From NCBI GenBank assembly GCA_021464415.1, contig CM038469.1, forward strand, positions 12,316,501 through 12,380,500: a stretch of DNA of 64,000 nucleotides, given 5' to 3'. Positions 54,716-64,000 of the stretch are shown here, in pieces. This stretch comes from Lonicera japonica (Eukaryota; Streptophyta; Magnoliopsida; Dipsacales; Caprifoliaceae). Made by a program: the position numbers and the translations under genes. Below the pieces are notes generated by a model, which did not search any database, was not told where the DNA came from, and saw only the letters and a list, made by a program, of their open reading frames with translations. Numbering within the stretch: the first letter of the stretch is position 1; each line of letters starts with the position of its first letter.

Positions 54716-56340
54716 ATGGTTCAAACCAGGAGCCACCAAATGGGTGACCACAATAGCCCAGATATCATCCCTCTTGCTGACCCAAACGTTTTGGCACCAA
54801 CCATGAGTCGAGCCATGGCTCGCGATGTTGAGAGACCTAGACAAACAAGCTAATCCCATACGCATTCCTCTCCTCCCTACGACCTTAACTACGCCGAAAA
54901 AGAGACCGTCGCCTTAACTGAGCAACAACGAATAGCCCAACTAGAACATGAAAATGAGGTCCTGTTTAATATGCCCAAAGAGCAAATCGCAGCAAACACA
55001 GTTTGAGAGCCATCAAGGATGGCGGTCCCAACAGGAACAAATGTCTCCTCAACCAAGGAGGAACAAACTGATGGTGAGGTAAACTCCGCTTGCCGTGGGA
55101 AGGGCAAGGCGAGGTTGGTCAGAGAGACAAGGCCAAAGGACTTTGGTTTTCGAACACGCCCCCCAGGACCAGTTTCATCCGGTCGACCCAACATTTTTGA
55201 TCGCCTGGGGGATAGACTAATCCGAATAACCCCGAGGGTAGACCAGGCATGAAGGCTCAAGAGGGAATGGAAGTTAGACCGAGACGAGCAAATGGAAAAA
55301 GTGGAGCCCCGACCGAAAAATTAGGCTGAGCAGGATCTCTGAAAAATATGATATACTCGGCAATTGCCGACAGAAGCGAGGATGGCAAAATCACGATCGA
55401 ATTAGCGAGAAAAGCCTTGGGCAAAGATTACGGACCACTCTTCACAACAATAATACAGGACGTACCCCCACCGAAAAAGTTTGGACAGCCAAAGTTCAAT
55501 ATTTATGATGGCCGATCTGATCCGGACGATCATGTGAGGCATTACAAACAGGTGATGGCCTACTGGCGTAACAAAGAGGCACTAATGTGTAGGATGTTCC
55601 CGGCTAGTCTAGGTGACATAGCTCTTAGATGGTTTGATAAACTCTCGCCAGGTGGGATAGACAATTTTCGGGCTTGGCCAAATGATTCACTACCCGTTTC
55701 ATAACGAACAACAGAGTGATCAAAGAACCAGAAGCCCTGACTCATTTGAAGAAGAAACACAATGAAAGTTTAAAGGAATACTCACAAAGGTATTGGGCAT
55801 TATTCCAAGAAGCGATTGATTGTGACGAGAGATTTGCTGTCAATATGTTTAAATTTGGTTTGCCGTGGGAGGGTAACGGCGTCTATAATTATCTGACCAT
55901 GAGACCACCGAAAAGTTTAAATGATCTTTTGGCAAGGGTAGATGAGTTCTCACGAGTGGAAGATGATGACAGAGCAGCCAAAAGGTAAGTTAACAAGAGA
56001 GACAGGGAAATAAACGGTAATGGAGACCGTCATGAGGATAGCTGTGCAAAGAAAAATCGAGGAGAAAACTCAAATGAGCCGAGAAAGGGTGAAGCATTCC
56101 GAAGAATAAACACTGTGTTCACTAAGCCCATACATAAGATAATGTGAAAAATCAAAGAGGAGCAATTCTTCAAGTGGCCCAAGCCAATAGGCAGCGATCC
56201 CAGCACCAGGACGCCACCCAAAAAAGTTCCTATCACAAGGATCACGGACACAAAACTGAAAATTACAGGACACTGAAGCTTTTTCTAGAAAGACTCGTCG
56301 AGCAAGGTCTTCTGACTAAATATGTGAAAACCGTTGAAGC
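54716..56340 (+). pseudogene. gag remnant of element 4
   Basis: The start MVQTRSHQMGD at 54716 is soon interrupted (stop at 54851). The conserved core is in 55348-55988 in two frames: FNIYDGRSDPDDHVRHYKQ, DIALRWFDKLSPGGI, LKEYSQRYWALFQEA and FKFGLPW. A zinc-finger-like HKDHGHKTENYRTLK (about 56228-56275) has lost its second Cys (Tyr). Numerous stops between 55250 and 55330. Confidence 0.8.
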
Positions 56341-56585
56341 CAAAGATGATAAAAGCGCCAAGGCCGAGGAGAAGACGGTTGTAACACCAGTAAAAAAACA
56401 TGTGGTTGGAGTGATTGAAGCGATTCACGAAGTTGCGGACAAAATCGAGGCAACGAGAAGTTACTTACGAGCTAGATTAACCCGGGCTCAGCTCTGGGCA
56501 AAGGCCCATCCTATCAAAGAGGTGTTAACGGTGATGACGCCCCCGAAGAAGAACAGGGACAGCACTTTGGTATACCAACTATCTT

Positions 56586-57255
56586 TTGGGAAATAAGATT
56601 TGGAAGGGGTGGACATACCCCCACAATGATGCTTTGGTCCTTACTGTCAATATTAAAAATTTTGATGTCAAAAGGGTGCTGATAGATCCAGAGAGCTCGT
56701 CAGAGGTTATGTACCTTAAGGCCTATAATCAGTTAAAGTCGTTCATTTTTTCAAAGAATATTTGGTCAGTTGATGCACCGATCTACAGTTTCAGTAGGGA
56801 TGCAATGTGGCTAATCTGCGTGATAAATATTTCGGTTAGGGTCAGGGAAATGGTAACTGTCATGGATTTTTTTATTATGAATGTTGATTCACCATACAAC
56901 GCCCTCCCCGACAGAAATTGGTTAAAGGAAATGAAAGTTGTCGCTTCACCCTTCCATCAGAAACTGAAGTTCCCTTCTCCCAAAGGGGTAGTTATTGTCA
57001 GAGGTAAGTAAGAGGACGCGCGTTTTTGTTTCAACTTGGCAATCAAGGGGTCGTTGTCTAAAAAGAAAGATACCGAAAGAGCCGAACAGGTCAACCTAGC
57101 AGAAAAAGTGGAAAAGCTGTTGGAAGAAATCAAGGAAAAGCTTGAACCCTCAGAGAAGGGGAAGGGAAAAAAATTGAACAATAGTAATCACAGGGAGGTC
57201 GCCCCCGAAATGCTGGGAGAAAAGGGTGACTCGAAGAAAGGGCCTTCGAGGACCT
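56586..57255 (+). pseudogene. protease of element 4, active site lost
   Basis: DALVLTVNIKNFDVKRVLID is followed by PESSS where the family has TGSSS, so the catalytic Asp is kept but the T-G of the D-T-G loop is gone. SPYNALPDRNWLKEMK corresponds to the PYNAILGRxWL block with ILGR changed to LPDR. A Lys/Glu-rich linker (57036-57250) follows. Confidence 0.75.
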
Positions 57256-57304
57256 AATCCAAATCCCTGCGGTTCATGATCCAGAGCAGAAAGAGAAACA
57301 CTTC

Positions 57305-58700
57305 TTGATTGGCAACAGTCTCAATTCTTACGAGAGGGAGGAACTATCCAAATTCTTGAGGGCCAATATCGATGTCTTCGCATGGCAGCCATATGACATA
57401 TCGGGAATATCAACAGAAGTAATATGCCACAAGCTGCACGTAAACCCCAACCTTAGTCCAACGAAACAAAAAACCCATCGAGGATCCCCTGAAAAAGCAG
57501 CAGCGATAAAAGAAAATGTCCAAAAACTACTTAAGGCGGGAGCAATCTGAGAGGCCGAGTTTTCTGAATGGATCTCCAACCCAGTTGTTGTGAAAAAGAA
57601 AAATGGAAAATGGATAGTATATATAAACTTCACGGATCTGAACAAAGCTTGTCCCAAGGAGAATTTCCTGTTGCCAAAGATATATTAACTGGTAGATTTT
57701 GCAGCCGGTCACCAGAGGTTCAATTTTTTGGACGTATATCCGGGGTACCACTAGATACCACTCTTTGGACCTGATCAGGAATCCACGGCGTTTATCACCA
57801 AGATGGGTCTGTATTGCTATAAAGTCATGCTGTTCGGATTAAAGAACGCAGGGGCCACCTATCAAAGATTGGTTACCAAGATGTTCGAGGATGAAATCGG
57901 GAAATCTGTGAAAATTTACGTCGATGATATGTTGGTAAAGAGCAAGTTAGCCGCCGATCATATTCGAGACTTGGGTAAAACATTCTCTATCCTTCGGCAT
58001 TACCGGATGAAACTAAATGCGACAAAGTGTACCTTTGGGGTCAGATCGGGAAATTTTTTGGGTTTCATGGTAAATCACAGAGGGATATAGGCAAATCCAG
58101 AGAAGGTTCAGGCAATACTGGATGTCCAATGGCCAACAAATTTGAAAGAACTACAAAAACTCACTGGTATGGTTGCTGCCCTAAACAGATTTATTTTGAA
58201 ATGTTCTGATAGATGCATGCCACTGTTTAAATTGTTAAAAAGAACAAAAAAATCAATTGGAATCCAAAATGTGACAAAGCTCTCGACGAGCTAAAACAAT
58301 ACCTAACCATCCTACCCTTAATATCTATCCCAGACCCAATGAACAGTTGTACATGTACTTGGCTTCCTCTGATCGAACAATAAGTTCGGCCCTACTTAGA
58401 GAGCATGAAAATATTCAAAAACCTGTGTATTTTGCTAGCAAATGTTTAGTTGGATCATAATTAAATTATTTGCCAAAAGTTGAGACATTACTCCGACGCC
58501 CATCCCATCAAAGTATTGACCAGCAGCCCCATAAAGGCAACTCCGAGGAAAGCCGATCTTTTAGGATGAATGGAAAAGTGATATGTTGAGTTGGGCCGAT
58601 TTCATATTGAGTATGCCCCGCGAACATCAATTAAAGGTCATGTCTTTGCTGATTTCATTGCCGAATTCACACCACCATCATTCACCAACTTGCAACGGAC
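57305..58700 (+). pseudogene. RT and RNase H of element 4
   Basis: DVFAWQPYDISGI leads into RT: VVVKKKNGKW, FTDLNKACPKENF, FGLKNAGATYQRL and the catalytic KIYVDDMLVKS (about 57917-57950). GNFLGFMVNHRGI ends the RT. Stops lie near 57548, 57685 and 58088, with frameshifts around 57690-57800. RNase H traces continue to EYAPRTSIKGHVFADFIAEF (about 58610-58665), where the archaeal RNase H should start but does not. Confidence 0.8.
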
Positions 58701-58739
58701 CTTCATTCCATAATCAGCCCTTAGCCCTTTGCGATGTGA

Positions 58740-59581
58740 AGGCTTGATATAATGGGACCATTCTCTCGAGGACCAGGTGTCAAAAAGTTCCTCCTCGTTC
58801 GCACTGATTATTTTACCAAGTGGGTGGAAGCAGTTCCCTTGGCCAATATCCAGGAATCTAATGTCAAAGCTTTCATTTGGAAAACATAATCACCAGATTC
58901 GAAATCTCTAGGGCACCCATATCTGACAACGGAACGCAGTTCAAAAATAGGAAGATCGAAGAATTTTGTTACACCTATGGGATTAAACAGCATTTTTCAA
59001 GTGTAGCTTACCCCCAAGGCAATGGATTAGTTGAAGCGTCAAATAAAGTTATCCTTGAAGGATTGAAAAATAGGTTAGGCGACAAAAAAGGAAGATGGGT
59101 ACAAGAGCTTCCCTCAATGATTTGGGCGTTCTGGATAACTCCACGTCGATTAACTGGCGACATGCCTTACTCATTGACCTACGGGACCGAAGCCATCATT
59201 CCTTTAAAAATCGGTCTACCTACCCAGAGGACGACGCAAGTTGAAAGAGGAAACAATGAGGGAGCCCTTAAAGAGGCTTTGGATTTTGCCGAATCTAGAA
59301 GAGAGGCGGCAGTGATCCACATGGCGAATTATCATAATGCCTTGGCTAGACAGCATAAGGCCCATGCGAGATCAAGGGAATTCAAAGTTGGAGAGCTGGT
59401 TTTAAGGAAGGTTCTCATCACTGCTATTAATCCTCGTCATGGAAAACTCAGGCAGAATTGGGAGGATCCCTATATGATCACATCGGCTAGCGGGACTGGA
59501 TCTTATCTTCTCCAAAATATGGATGGTCGGCCTATCCCCAATCCATGGAATATAGCGAACTTAAGGAGCTATTATCATTAA
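58740..59581 (+). pseudogene. integrase of element 4, N-terminal part deleted
   Basis: After RNase H the sequence jumps to the integrase core (GPFSRGPGVKKFL-like, then FTKWVEAVPL in shifted frame), so the aRH and the zinc finger are deleted. From 58877 the frame is open: ISDNGTQFKN (Asp), YPQGNGLVEASNK (Glu), WVQELPSMIWAFWITPRR, PYSLTYGTEAIIPL, and the C-terminal block to NLRSYYH. Stop TAA at 59579-59581. Confidence 0.85.
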
Positions 59582-59659
59582 AGGTAAATCTTAAGCTCGG
59601 ATCTTTTCTGTACAGTTGATTAAATCAATGAAGATGTCTATTTTGCTTTAAATTGTTAT

Positions 59660-59816
59660 CATATAAGACCATTTCTTATAAGAGCAATCATATAAGACCT
59701 TGTTCGGCCAAGGCGATTACAATAAGACCCTTTTCTTATAAGGGCAATCATATAAGACCTTGCTCGGCCAAGGCGACTTTGGATAGAACCTTTTCTCATA
59801 AAGGTGACCACGCAAG
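59660..59816 (+). repeat. tandem repeat of about 60 bp in the element 4 3' region
   Basis: About 2.5 copies of a unit with tataagaccttgctcggcc, aaggcgat and ataagaccctttt. Comparable in position to the 75-bp array of element 2. Confidence 0.8.
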
Positions 59817-60590
59817 ACCACCACCAATTGGGGGCAAAAATAAAATAAGAAAGCCCTTTCTGAATCAAAGGCAAAATCGATTCACAAACTTCCCTATGTT
59901 ACGAAGATGAACTTTAAAACAAAGTTTGCTTTGATAAGACAATTAATCAGCTAATACTCTTACGTTTATAAAAGGAATCCTTAATGATGTCCAGTATAAG
60001 ACCTTCTCATTTGTCCTTGACAAAAATTACGTACAGAGTCTTAATCGGCCCTACTTATTCAGCTGTCCTTATTAATAATAAGGTTTTCCTTATCCATTTT
60101 AAATGAAGAACTATTTTGGTTCTCTCCCATTTAGAATTAAACGAAAACTATTCGGCGCAATTGGCTGATTTGAAAAATTATGTATCGCAGTTCACCGACA
60201 AAGATAAGGTATGTATTGCAAGCAATGGAGAATTCAGAATTGCATAGTGCAATTTTCATTGATGCGAAAATATTTACATTCGGTGGGGCTTTGAGGCCCA
60301 TTTACAATGGAAATCAGCTATTAACTATCATAACCTACCACTATTTACACGGGAGCATGCTGTAAAAAAAAAAGAAAAAGAAAAGAAAGGAGAAAAAGAA
60401 CAGTTGGGGAGGAAAATGGAGTTGGAAAAGACTAAAAAAGGAAAGAGAAAAGGAAAAAAAATTAAAAAAGTGAGGGGATGGAGAGGAAGCAGAGATGGAA
60501 GTTGAGTTTGAGAGGGGAAGGACACGGCGAGATCATTTTTGCCTTGCCACCTCTCAAACCCTACCTCCGAGGAGAAGGACACGGCGAGAT
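59817..60590. other. element 4 3' region without recognised genes
   Basis: Non-coding sequence with an A/G-rich low-complexity stretch at 60360-60500 and a duplicated gaaggacacggcgagatc (60518 and 60571). Confidence 0.5.
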
Positions 60591-60592
60591 CG

Positions 60593-63500
60593 TTAACGCC
60601 TCCTAAGGCAGCAAAGTTTTCTCTTCGCACGCCAGAATTTTTTAACCAAATTAGGGACGATATCTTCTAATCTGGTCAGCCTATCGTTTAAAGCCTTCCA
60701 CCCTCCAGCTGATCCAAAACTGGGACCGGCGGGATGTTTCTCATTGCCTTTAGACATGGAAAGATAATTCTCTGTAGAAAAAAAGAAGAAAAAGAACAAA
60801 GCCATAATTATAAAGAGAACAAAACTAAAAAAGAACCTTTTTATAGGGAAACCAGAGCCCTAAAAAGCATTAAATGGGCATTTATTGGATAGGGGGAGAT
60901 GTCTCTTCATTTGAAGAGGCACGCCACGTTGGGAACTCCCGCCTCAATACCGGCGCGACTGACCAATTAACGAATGCCGCATGGCACAGCAGTTTTCCAG
61001 AATATATAAACGTCCCACTAAACACGTGGAAATTCTTTGATGAAATAATTGCAAAGTATGGTCAAATCTCGGTCTGGGCAAAGGCTTAATGGACCAATTG
61101 AAGATGTATATTCGGCAAGACAATATCAGAGAACGATCCTACGTTGAAACGAGAATGATTTCAAAACAAAAGAAGTTGACTTTCAATAACAATCCACACA
61201 GATCGACAATAAAATAACTAAAAAAAGGCATTGGTAAATCCCTATTGATTAAAACAAAATAGAAGTACATGTGGAGGGGCTTCATGGCCCATGGATTACA
61301 ATTTATGAAGAAAATAAAAAAGCGCTAGGCCTATGGGTAATCATCCTCGGCACGAACTTTATTGCTCTCGATGTTGATATCACAGGCCAGATCGCCGTCG
61401 GTGGTTCTTTCGTCGGTTTCTTGTTGGGCTGTAGCAAGCAGATTTGGTGGATAGAGGACTACCTTGTCGAACAAAGCATCACCATCAGTAACACCAACAG
61501 CAATCAAACCAGACTTATAACCAGCCTTGTACATAAGGTCTCTGATCTTTAACATTTCATCAGCTGCCGAGCTTGCGGCCTTATCCCAACCCTGAAGTTC
61601 GGCCGCCTTTAGCTCTTCTTCACGCCTTAACTCTAGCTCTTGAACCCGATCTTTAGCCCTTTTTTTCTCTTATTCCCTGCCCTAATGGACTGCATCGGTC
61701 CTAATCTTATTGGCCTGCTTAAGGGAGTTCTGAAGCTCAGCGACCTGGCTCCGAAGTGTTAAGTTTGGCTTTGGCTTCTTCAGTCGACTTCATCTATACC
61801 TCATGATCAGACTAGCACTGAGAAAGCTTATTTTTAGCCTCATCGGCCTCTTTCCTGGCCTTTGAAGCCTTGTCCTTTTGGTCCTTCATGTCTTTAGCAT
61901 GACAAATGGCCAGCTCGGTGAGGCACTGTTCAGCCTAAAAATAATGAGGGAAATAAAGTAAACCGATAAAATGAAAATGATGGAAAGGAAACACAGCAAG
62001 GTAACCGAGGGAAAGAATATATATTATACCTCGACAAGGCGCTGGAAGGTCCTGCACTCCATCTCCGAAGTTTTAATGCCCTTTAAAATCTTGCCATCCT
62101 CTGACAAAGTCATGCACGAATCTAGGGCAAAACCAACCCTACTGTCTCCCATTGCTGAGTCTTGAACAGTGACTAATCGATTCTCTTGTGGGATATATGG
62201 CTTGAGAGTGAATAAATAGGCAAGCCTATCCCCGTGCTGATCGTCGCCGGTAATGTCCGCAACCTCATGTTGAGCCGGCGAGCCAATGGAATCCCCAATG
62301 CCCAATGATTATGGGGTGTCAATGTTTATAAGCAGAGGGGGGACCTCAACAATTCGCCCTTGGTCACTCGCTGCCGCCGTAGGAGTCTCGGTCCCCTCAG
62401 AAAATGACCTGACTTGAACTAGTATTCTCCTTTTTGATAAAGGCGACGCCGAACTTCTTGAGACTCCAACTACAGTGGAGGCACCTGCCTTGTAGATCTT
62501 AGCATTCATGAGGTCCAAAACTAACCTACGACTGGCCATATCTTTTGTTTCGAAAAACTAAGGAGATGGAAGAAGCAAAGGGGACCGTCTTCGTAACCTC
62601 CTTCTCAAGGGAGGACAGTATGTTTCTTCGAGAAGCTCCTCTACGACAAAATCGGCAGTAAGTGGCTGATCAGTCTCATCGTCCAAAATTGGGACCACTT
62701 CACCACGGCCCCTAAAGAGCAAAATTGTAATGGGAACTTGGGTGGTCGTGACGCCCATGCTTACCCGCTCAGATGGTTCGGATATTCGGAGGGGATGGTT
62801 AGAATCTATCGAAAAAAGCAAGCTTGACTGTCGATCCCAAGCCAGCAACGAGTGTTTTGCCCTTGTCCTTATGGCTTCCTTTCTTCTATTTTTTCTTCCC
62901 TCTGGAAGTGTCGTCAACAAAGGCTAAACTCCAGGGTTTTCCTTAAGCTAGGAGATTCCTTATGAATTCATCCTTTTGGGAAGTCCAGTTGTTAACGATA
63001 TAATACTTTTTAAAAAGATTATGTTTCTCTTCGTCAAAAGAAGAATCCCCAACCCACTTGACAATATTAGTGCGACTAGAGAAAGAAAAATACAGGAGCG
63101 TGTAGTCGAGTAGAATAAGCGCTGATCTCGGGTGGTTAAAAACGGTCTTAACCCCGAGCCCGTTGTGATTTATAATCGCTTTCAAATGCTCGAGATTGAG
63201 ATCGTTTATCGATGGCCTCTCAAAGCACCTTTTAGCACCTCCAGCTGCAAGAACAAGGAAAATCACATTAGACATTAAGACAAAATAAAAAAAAGAAGGC
63301 TAAGCATGCAACAGGTGAAGCACCGACAAGGGGAGCCGAATTGTCTTGGCACTCGTTTATTCACTGGGTCGGGCTCTATATTTTCAATGATGATCACTAT
63401 ATCTTTATACATGGATTTATGGGAAGAGGCCAGCCCTTCAATCAACGAGGGCAATGTAGGCATGGCCCTTAGATTCCACTTATCCTCAGACTGGCAGAGG

Positions 63501-63842
63501 AGATAACAGAACTTTATTTCGTTCGACCCTAAGTTAAGATCAAACCTATGATTGAGTTCGACCACCCCGAGAATGATTCTAATTACATTGGGGGTTAATT
63601 AGCAAAGGTGGAAGCGAATATCTAATAAGAAATAAACCAGAAGTGGGTGTAGGGGTAACCTAAGCCCAGCAGCCCTAAAGAAAGAAATAAAGATGGGATA
63701 CTGATTCTCAGGCATGGAATCAATTGGGCTACCCCTAAAAGGATTCTCGCCACTACCACACTCTCTCTAAACGACCCCGTTAGGGATAAAGGAATCCTCA
63801 AACTCTAGCCTACTCGCCTCAGAAAGAGCGTATTTACCCATA
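60593..63842 (-). pseudogene. antisense accessory ORF of element 4 (PF04195-like)
   Basis: Antisense to gag-pol. Starting at MGKYALSEASRLEFED (63842) it reads through FFRAAGLRLPLHPLL and then TPNVIRIILGVVELN (about 63690-63545), matching the 'putative gypsy type transposon' domain pattern. EDKWNLRAMPTLP and NHPRSALILLDYTLLYF (63500-63100) follow. Later pieces (62539-62309, 62305-62024, 61555-61331) give a Ser/Thr-rich middle, a coiled-coil-like segment and a C-terminal IRDLMYKAGYKSG...FDKVVLYPP block. Stops and intron-like gaps separate them. Same family as the antisense ORF of element 2; role unknown. Confidence 0.7.
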
Positions 63843-64000
63843 GTAACCGGTGAAGAAAATCAAAGAACGTGACAGGGAATTGTTCTGATACAATGATATC
63901 AGAAAGAAAATGAAAAACGAGGCTGAGAACGACTTACAAAAAACTAACCACCTTCGATTGAAGTGAACGCCAAGAATGTTGATCACGAAAGATTTGAGCC
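63843..64000. other. upstream of the antisense ORF, window end
   Basis: Probable promoter side of the antisense ORF. No TATA box was identified with confidence. Element 4 continues outside the window. Confidence 0.4.

Larger units (their letters stand above)
53834..64000 (+). mobile_element. decayed Tat-lineage Ty3/gypsy element (element 4), continues beyond the window
   Basis: 5' LTR, PBS, gag, protease, RT, RNase H, integrase, a 3' tandem repeat and an antisense ORF in order. The 3' LTR lies past 64000. The antisense PF04195-like ORF supports the Tat lineage, although the archaeal RNase H is lost by deletion. Many stops and frameshifts; an old copy. Confidence 0.85.

Overview
The window is plant nuclear DNA, most likely from a eudicot. 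It has AT-rich intergenic sequence, one ordinary plant transcription-factor gene, and otherwise almost wall-to-wall transposable elements: Ty3/gypsy (Metaviridae-type) and Ty1/copia-like LTR elements, a Helitron and Tourist-like MITEs. No bacterial or organellar genes were seen. The species cannot be named from the sequence.

Layout. (1) 1-3071: 5'-truncated Ty3/gypsy element on the + strand (reverse transcriptase (RT), RNase H, integrase, 3' LTR). (2) 3072-13834: decayed Tat-lineage Ty3/gypsy element on the + strand. It has gag, protease, RT, RNase H, a second 'archaeal-type' RNase H (aRH) and integrase, then a 75-bp tandem repeat, an antisense accessory ORF and a 3' LTR. (3) 13835-20650: old repeats, a copia-like solo LTR (14640-16247) and AT-rich DNA. 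(4) 20651-26488: Helitron with a clear 5' TC end and 3' hairpin-CTAGT end, carrying a nested gypsy solo LTR (21726-24164, TSD CACAC), a second copia-like solo LTR (24329-25876) and pieces of an apparently captured gene. (5) 26489-33109: the only host-type gene, a class I LOB-domain gene closest to LBD36/ASL1 (29560-30384, minus strand), with its flanks. (6) 33115-51966: a complete, young, 18.85-kb Tat-lineage element on the minus strand with a perfect TSD (TAAAT) and 1,748-bp LTRs that differ at about 7 bases. (7) 51972-53833: old repeat and three related MITEs. (8) 53834-64000: another decayed Tat-lineage element on the + strand, running off the window.

The most interesting object is the 18.85-kb element. 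Besides gag-pol on the minus strand it carries two complete-looking genes on the opposite strand: a five-exon gene with a plant mobile domain (PMD, 36658-40625) and an intronless DUF7745-like gene (41088-42344). All three transcription units (the LTR promoter and both internal promoters) have several copies of one 12-bp palindrome, TGTCGCGCGACA, just upstream of a TATA box. Neighbouring copies are mostly 20-23 or 30-32 bp apart, about two or three helical turns. The palindrome is not seen elsewhere in the window. This looks like a shared cis-regulatory code linking a retrotransposon to its accessory genes. A working hypothesis, not shown here, is an element-encoded regulator or anti-silencing factor acting on CpG-rich palindromes.

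The two copia-like solo LTRs have an analogous design with a different palindrome (core TGTAGTCGACTACA), again upstream of a TATA box. The duplicated old repeat at 13.8 kb and 52.5 kb gives an internal empty-site control for a MITE insertion. Exact edges of old elements, and the class of poorly preserved repeats, are less certain than the domain calls.
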